Shown here: piece after piece, positions 60,810 to 64,000 of the stretch
Layout of the letters: each line of letters begins with the position of its first letter
Numbering within the stretch: position 1 is the stretch's first letter
Origin: Cellulomonas sp. WB94
Lineage (GTDB): Bacteria; Actinomycetota; Actinomycetes; Actinomycetales; Cellulomonadaceae
Length of the DNA stretch: 64,000 bases
Reading direction: 5' to 3'
Assembly (NCBI RefSeq): GCF_003115775.1
Contig: NZ_QEES01000002.1
Location: 558,001 to 622,000, forward strand
Translations under genes and position numbers: made by a program
The notes under the pieces: generated by a model
The model's input: only the letters and a program-made list of their open reading frames with translations
Database searches by the model: none
Told to the model about the DNA's origin: nothing

Positions 60810-62543
60810 GTGACCACGACCGACACCACCCTCGACCCTGCGACGGACAGCTCGCAGGCCACGGACGCCGACACCGCAGCAAGCGTGCAGGCCACCAACC
60901 CGTCCTTCGCGGACTTCGACATCCGCCCCGAGATCGTCGCGGCGCTCGCCGCCGCCGGCATCACGCACCCGTTCCCGATCCAGGCGATGACGCTGCCCGT
61001 CGCGCTCGCGGGCCACGACATCATCGGCCAGGCCAAGACCGGGACCGGCAAGACCCTCGGGTTCGGTGTCCCGCTGCTGCACCGCGTGGTCGCGCCCGGC
61101 GAGGAGGGCTTCGACGACCTGCCGCAGCCCGGCAAGCCGCAGGCCCTCGTCGTCGTCCCGACGCGCGAGCTCGCCGTCCAGGTCGCGACCGACCTCGCGA
61201 CCGCGTCGACCAACCGGTCGGTGCGCATCGTGCAGCTCTACGGCGGCCGTGCGTACGAGCCGCAGGTCAACGCGCTGAACAAGGGCGTCGAGGTCGTCGT
61301 CGGGACGCCCGGGCGCATGATCGACCTGCAGAACCAGGGCATCCTCGACCTGTCGTACGCACGCTGCGTCGTGCTCGACGAGGCCGACGAGATGCTCGAC
61401 CTCGGGTTCCTCCCCGACGTCGAGAAGCTGCTGTCGCGGACCCCCGCGGCGCGGACCACGATGCTGTTCTCGGCGACCATGCCGGGTGCCGTCGTCGCGA
61501 TGGCGCGCCGCTACATGACCCAGCCGACGCACATCCGGGCGAACGACCCCGACGACGGCGGCCAGACCGTCAAGAACATCAAGCAGGTCGTCTACCGCGC
61601 GCACGCGATGGACAAGGTCGAGGTCCTCGCGCGCATCCTGCAGTCCGAGGGTCGCGGCCTGACGATCGTCTTCGCCCGCACCAAGCGCACGGCCGCCAAG
61701 GTGGCCGACGACCTGATCGAGCGCGGGTTCGCGGCCGGCGCGATCCACGGTGACCTCGGCCAGGGCGCCCGTGAGCAGGCGCTGCGCGCGTTCCGCAACG
61801 GCAAGGTCGACGTCCTCGTGGCGACCGACGTCGCGGCGCGCGGGATCGACGTCGACGACGTCACGCACGTCATCAACTACCAGTGCACCGAGGACGAGAA
61901 GATCTACCTGCACCGCACCGGCCGCACCGGTCGCGCGGGGCACAAGGGCACCGCGGTGACGTTCGTCGACTGGGACGACATGCCGCGCTGGGGCCTGATC
62001 AACAAGGCGCTCGACCTCGGCATCCCGGAGCCCGTCGAGACGTACTCGAGCTCGCCGCACCTGTACGCCGAGCTCAACATCCCGGTCGGCACCAAGGGAC
62101 GCCTGCCGAAGGCGCAGCAGGTGCGCGCCGGACTCGACGCCGAGGTGCTCGAGGACCTCGGCGAGACGGGCAAGCGGCACGCCACGGGCGGCGGGCACGG
62201 CTCGTCCGACCACCACACCGACGGCGGACGTGGTCGTGGCCCGCGTGACGGCGGTTCGCGCGACGGCGGCCAGCGTTCCGGCGGTTCCCGTGACGGCGGT
62301 TCGCGTGACGGCGGTTCCCGTGATGGCGGCCGTACGCGCGGTGCACGGTCTGCCACCGACGGCGCGTCGTCCCGCAACGCCGACGCCGCTCCGGCCGCCG
62401 GGGCCACCCGCGCACCGGAGGCGCCGTCCGGCGCGAACGGGCCGGACACGGCCGGGTCGAACGACCGTCCGCGCCGTTCACGCAACCGTCGCCGCACGCG
62501 CGGGGGCGACTCGACCACGACGTCGGCGGCGTCCGCCGAGTAG
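60810..62543 (+). CDS. DEAD-box ATP-dependent RNA helicase (RhlE-like)
   Basis: This 577-residue RNA helicase has a Q motif near FPIQAMTLP, Walker A QAKTGTGKT, PTRELAVQV, VLDEADEMLDLGF, SATMP, and the second-domain motifs VATDVAARGIDVDDV and HRTGRTGRAG. The C-terminal 130 residues are low complexity, with GSRDGG and similar Arg/Gly repeats plus a basic tail ending RRRTRGGDS, likely for RNA binding. It starts with a GTG. About 200 bases of untranslated leader precede it, often a site of feedback control in such genes. It equals Rv3211 in the conserved neighbourhood. Confidence 0.95.
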   Translation: MTTTDTTLDPATDSSQATDADTAASVQATNPSFADFDIRPEIVAALAAAGITHPFPIQAMTLPVALAGHDIIGQAKTGTGKTLGFGVPLLHRVVAPGEEGFDDLPQPGKPQALVVVPTRELAVQVATDLATASTNRSVRIVQLYGGRAYEPQVNALNKGVEVVVGTPGRMIDLQNQGILDLSYARCVVLDEADEMLDLGFLPDVEKLLSRTPAARTTMLFSATMPGAVVAMARRYMTQPTHIRANDPDDGGQTVKNIKQVVYRAHAMDKVEVLARILQSEGRGLTIVFARTKRTAAKVADDLIERGFAAGAIHGDLGQGAREQALRAFRNGKVDVLVATDVAARGIDVDDVTHVINYQCTEDEKIYLHRTGRTGRAGHKGTAVTFVDWDDMPRWGLINKALDLGIPEPVETYSSSPHLYAELNIPVGTKGRLPKAQQVRAGLDAEVLEDLGETGKRHATGGGHGSSDHHTDGGRGRGPRDGGSRDGGQRSGGSRDGGSRDGGSRDGGRTRGARSATDGASSRNADAAPAAGATRAPEAPSGANGPDTAGSNDRPRRSRNRRRTRGGDSTTTSAASAE

Positions 62544-62582
62544 GTCACCGAGCCCGTCGAGGGCTCGCGCACGCAGATCGGC

Positions 62583-62630
62583 CGACGGGCCGGTCGCCGA
62601 GGTTCATGGACCCAGGCGACCGGCCCGTCG
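62583..62630. terminator. Strong bidirectional terminator
   Basis: A perfect 16-bp stem (CGACGGGCCGGTCGCC at 62583-62598 and its complement at 62615-62630) with a 16-nt loop lies between the converging helicase and marC genes. Confidence 0.75.
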
Positions 62631-62636
62631 TTCATC

Positions 62637-62678
62637 AGCCGGTGCGCGTCAGCCGGTGCGCGTCAGCCGGTGCGAGTC
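62637..62678. repeat. Tandem repeat, 14-bp unit, three copies
   Basis: AGCCGGTGCGCGTC occurs at 62637-62650 and 62651-62664, with one changed base in the third copy (62665-62678). It is non-coding and adjoins the terminator. Confidence 0.75.
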
Positions 62679-62713
62679 AGCCGACGTGAACCGGACCGGT
62701 CAGCGGGACACGA

Positions 62714-63334
62714 TCAGCCGGACACGATGAAGGCGCGCACCGCATCGGCGACGAGCTGTACGGCGATCGCGGCGAGCAGCAGACCGGCGATCCGCGTGAC
62801 CAGCGTGGTGCCGGAGTCGCCGAGCACGCGATGGAACACGCCGGCGAACCGCATCGCCAGGTACAGGCAGATGTGCACGCCGAGGACGCCGAGCCCGATG
62901 GCGACCCAGTTGCCCATCGACCCGTCGGAGCGCTGCACGAAGACCATCGTGGCGACGATCGCACCGGGTCCGGCGAGCAGGGGTGTGCCCAGCGGCACCA
63001 TGGCGACGTTGACGCCCTCGTTGCCGGACGGCTGCGGCTCCTCCATCTTGCCGGTCAGCAGCTCCATGGCGACGAGCAGCAGGAGCAGCCCGCCCGAGGC
63101 CTGCAGGGCCGGGAGCGAGATGTGCATGTAGCTGAGCAGCTGCTGGCCGAACGTCGCGAACGCGACGATGACTCCGAAGGCCACAGCGATGGCCTGCCGG
63201 GACGCGCGGATGCGCTGGCGGCGGGTCATCGCGGCGGTCAGCGCGAGGAAGATCGGCACGGTGCCGGGCGGGTCCATGATCACGAACAGCGTGATGAAGA
63301 CCTCGGTGAGCAGCCGCAGGTCGACGCCGCTCAT
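62714..63334 (-). CDS. MarC-family integral membrane protein
   Basis: This 206-residue protein has six hydrophobic segments and the MarC/UPF0056 hallmarks: FITLFVIMDPPGTVPIFLAL at the start, SRQAIAVAFGVIVAFATFG, and PLGTPLLAGPGAIVATMV in the middle. The family's role is unresolved; involvement in antibiotic resistance was claimed and later withdrawn for E. coli MarC. Its ATG overlaps the stop of the upstream PHP gene as ATGA, so both are co-translated. Confidence 0.93.
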   Translation of the reverse strand: MSGVDLRLLTEVFITLFVIMDPPGTVPIFLALTAAMTRRQRIRASRQAIAVAFGVIVAFATFGQQLLSYMHISLPALQASGGLLLLLVAMELLTGKMEEPQPSGNEGVNVAMVPLGTPLLAGPGAIVATMVFVQRSDGSMGNWVAIGLGVLGVHICLYLAMRFAGVFHRVLGDSGTTLVTRIAGLLLAAIAVQLVADAVRAFIVSG

Positions 63335-64000
63335 GCGCGCACGACCTCGAGCGCGCCCTGCTCCTCGATCGCCGCGAGGACGTCCGGTGCGGTCAGGTTC
63401 TCCCCGAGCAGGTTCTCCTTGCCGGCGCCGTGGTAGTCGCTGGACCCGGTGACGAGCAGTCCGAGCCGCGCGGCGATGGCGTGCAGCCGGGTGCGCTGGG
63501 CGGGCGTGTGGTCGCGGTGGTCGATCTCGATCCCGGCGAGCCCCGCGTCGGCGAGCTCCTCGAACGCCGCGTCGGGCACGATCCGGCCGCGGACCTCGGC
63601 ACCCGGGTGGGCGAACACCGGGACGCCACCCGCGGCACGCACCGCCCGTACCGCGTCGATGCCCGACGGCGCGTAGTACGGGACGTAATACTTCGCGTGG
63701 CTGGACAGCACGCCGGCGAACGCCGAGCTCCGGTCCGGCAGAAGGCCTGCCGCGACCAGCGCATCAGCGATATGTGGCCGGCCGACGACGGTGTTCGGGG
63801 CCGTCTGGGCGAGCACGTCGTCCCAGGTCAGGGGGTAGTCCGCGGCGAGCAGGTCGACCATCGCCCGGCCTCGACACAGCCGCGCCGCGCGGGTCCGCTC
63901 GAGCTCGACCATGAGGTCGGGGTGCGTCGGGTCCTGCAGGTAGGCGAGCAGGTGGATGCTCACCCCGTGCAGCCGGGCCGACACCTCGGTGCCGCGGACC
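63331..64000 (-). CDS. PHP-domain metal-dependent phosphoesterase (5'-truncated by window edge)
   Basis: These are the C-terminal 220 or so residues of a PHP-domain protein (TrpH/RNase AM-like). GTEVSARLHGVSIHLLAYL enters from the right edge, where the first metal-binding motifs would lie outside. Inside are VVGRPHIADALV, VPVFAHPGAEV and GSSDYHGAGKEN, all family-typical metal ligand motifs. Known members remove nucleotides from RNA 5' ends or hydrolyse phosphoesters. The frame continues past the window with no start seen. It overlaps marC by 4 bp. Confidence 0.88.
   Translation of the reverse strand, partial: VRGTEVSARLHGVSIHLLAYLQDPTHPDLMVELERTRAARLCRGRAMVDLLAADYPLTWDDVLAQTAPNTVVGRPHIADALVAAGLLPDRSSAFAGVLSSHAKYYVPYYAPSGIDAVRAVRAAGGVPVFAHPGAEVRGRIVPDAAFEELADAGLAGIEIDHRDHTPAQRTRLHAIAARLGLLVTGSSDYHGAGKENLLGENLTAPDVLAAIEEQGALEVVRA

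Noticed and set aside
62230-62340. Repeats resembling a short CRISPR array
   Set aside because: They are in-frame codons for the GSRDGG-type tail of the RNA helicase, with no spacers.

Overview
The window reads as chromosome of a high-GC actinobacterium, most likely a member of the Micrococcales close to Cellulomonas or Oerskovia; the genus is inferred from style only. The order is supported by genes largely confined to Actinobacteria (UPF0182, PPA1309, DUF2342, whiB7, mycoredoxin, adnAB, DUF3152, DUF3107). Their order resembles, as I remember it, the Mycobacterium tuberculosis block Rv3193c to Rv3211.

Region 1 (1-12.4 kb) is a sugar-uptake locus. On the minus strand lies a substrate-binding lipoprotein / ATPase / two-permease transporter of the galactofuranose (YtfQRT-YjfF) or ribose type. 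Facing it is an operon of two DeoR-type regulators and a second transporter ATPase with no permease of its own. A 1229-residue secreted GH2 glycoside hydrolase with two PA14 domains and a LamG domain follows. A 17-bp motif, GATCG-N4-TGACCGAA, precedes both the binding-protein gene and the hydrolase gene, so the locus may be one regulon that cuts an oligosaccharide or glycan outside the cell and imports the sugar.

Region 2 (13,268-35,924) is a roughly 22.6-kb integrated mobile element in the initiator tRNA-fMet gene, bounded by a 27-bp direct repeat. A tyrosine integrase sits at the left end; a MobF relaxase and an excisionase-like gene lie near the right. Between them are a Hachiman defence pair (hamA, hamB), an HTH-MntA/HepT toxin-antitoxin pair, and a secreted NucA/NucB-type nuclease followed by a SUKH-like putative immunity gene. 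There are also several small membrane proteins, intact IS1380, IS256 and IS1634 elements, two IS1380 remnants and a broken second relaxase copy. The Hachiman genes and the small gene at 23.5-23.9 kb look less GC-rich than the rest, which suggests separate acquisition.

Region 3 (36-64 kb) is the conserved actinobacterial block. It holds UPF0182, a Lon-like PDZ protease, DUF2342, a zinc peptidase, a ThiF-like protein, whiB7 with a leader peptide and attenuator, uvrD2, mrx1, nudC, a kinase-fold protein, adnB (with a single-base frameshift) and adnA. It continues with a DUF3152 metalloprotease-like protein, a TetR regulator, DUF3107, a ferritin-like protein, a DEAD-box helicase, MarC and a PHP-domain protein that runs off the right edge. 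DNA repair (UvrD2, AdnAB), redox control (Mrx1, NudC) and antibiotic or stress response (WhiB7) are therefore adjacent.
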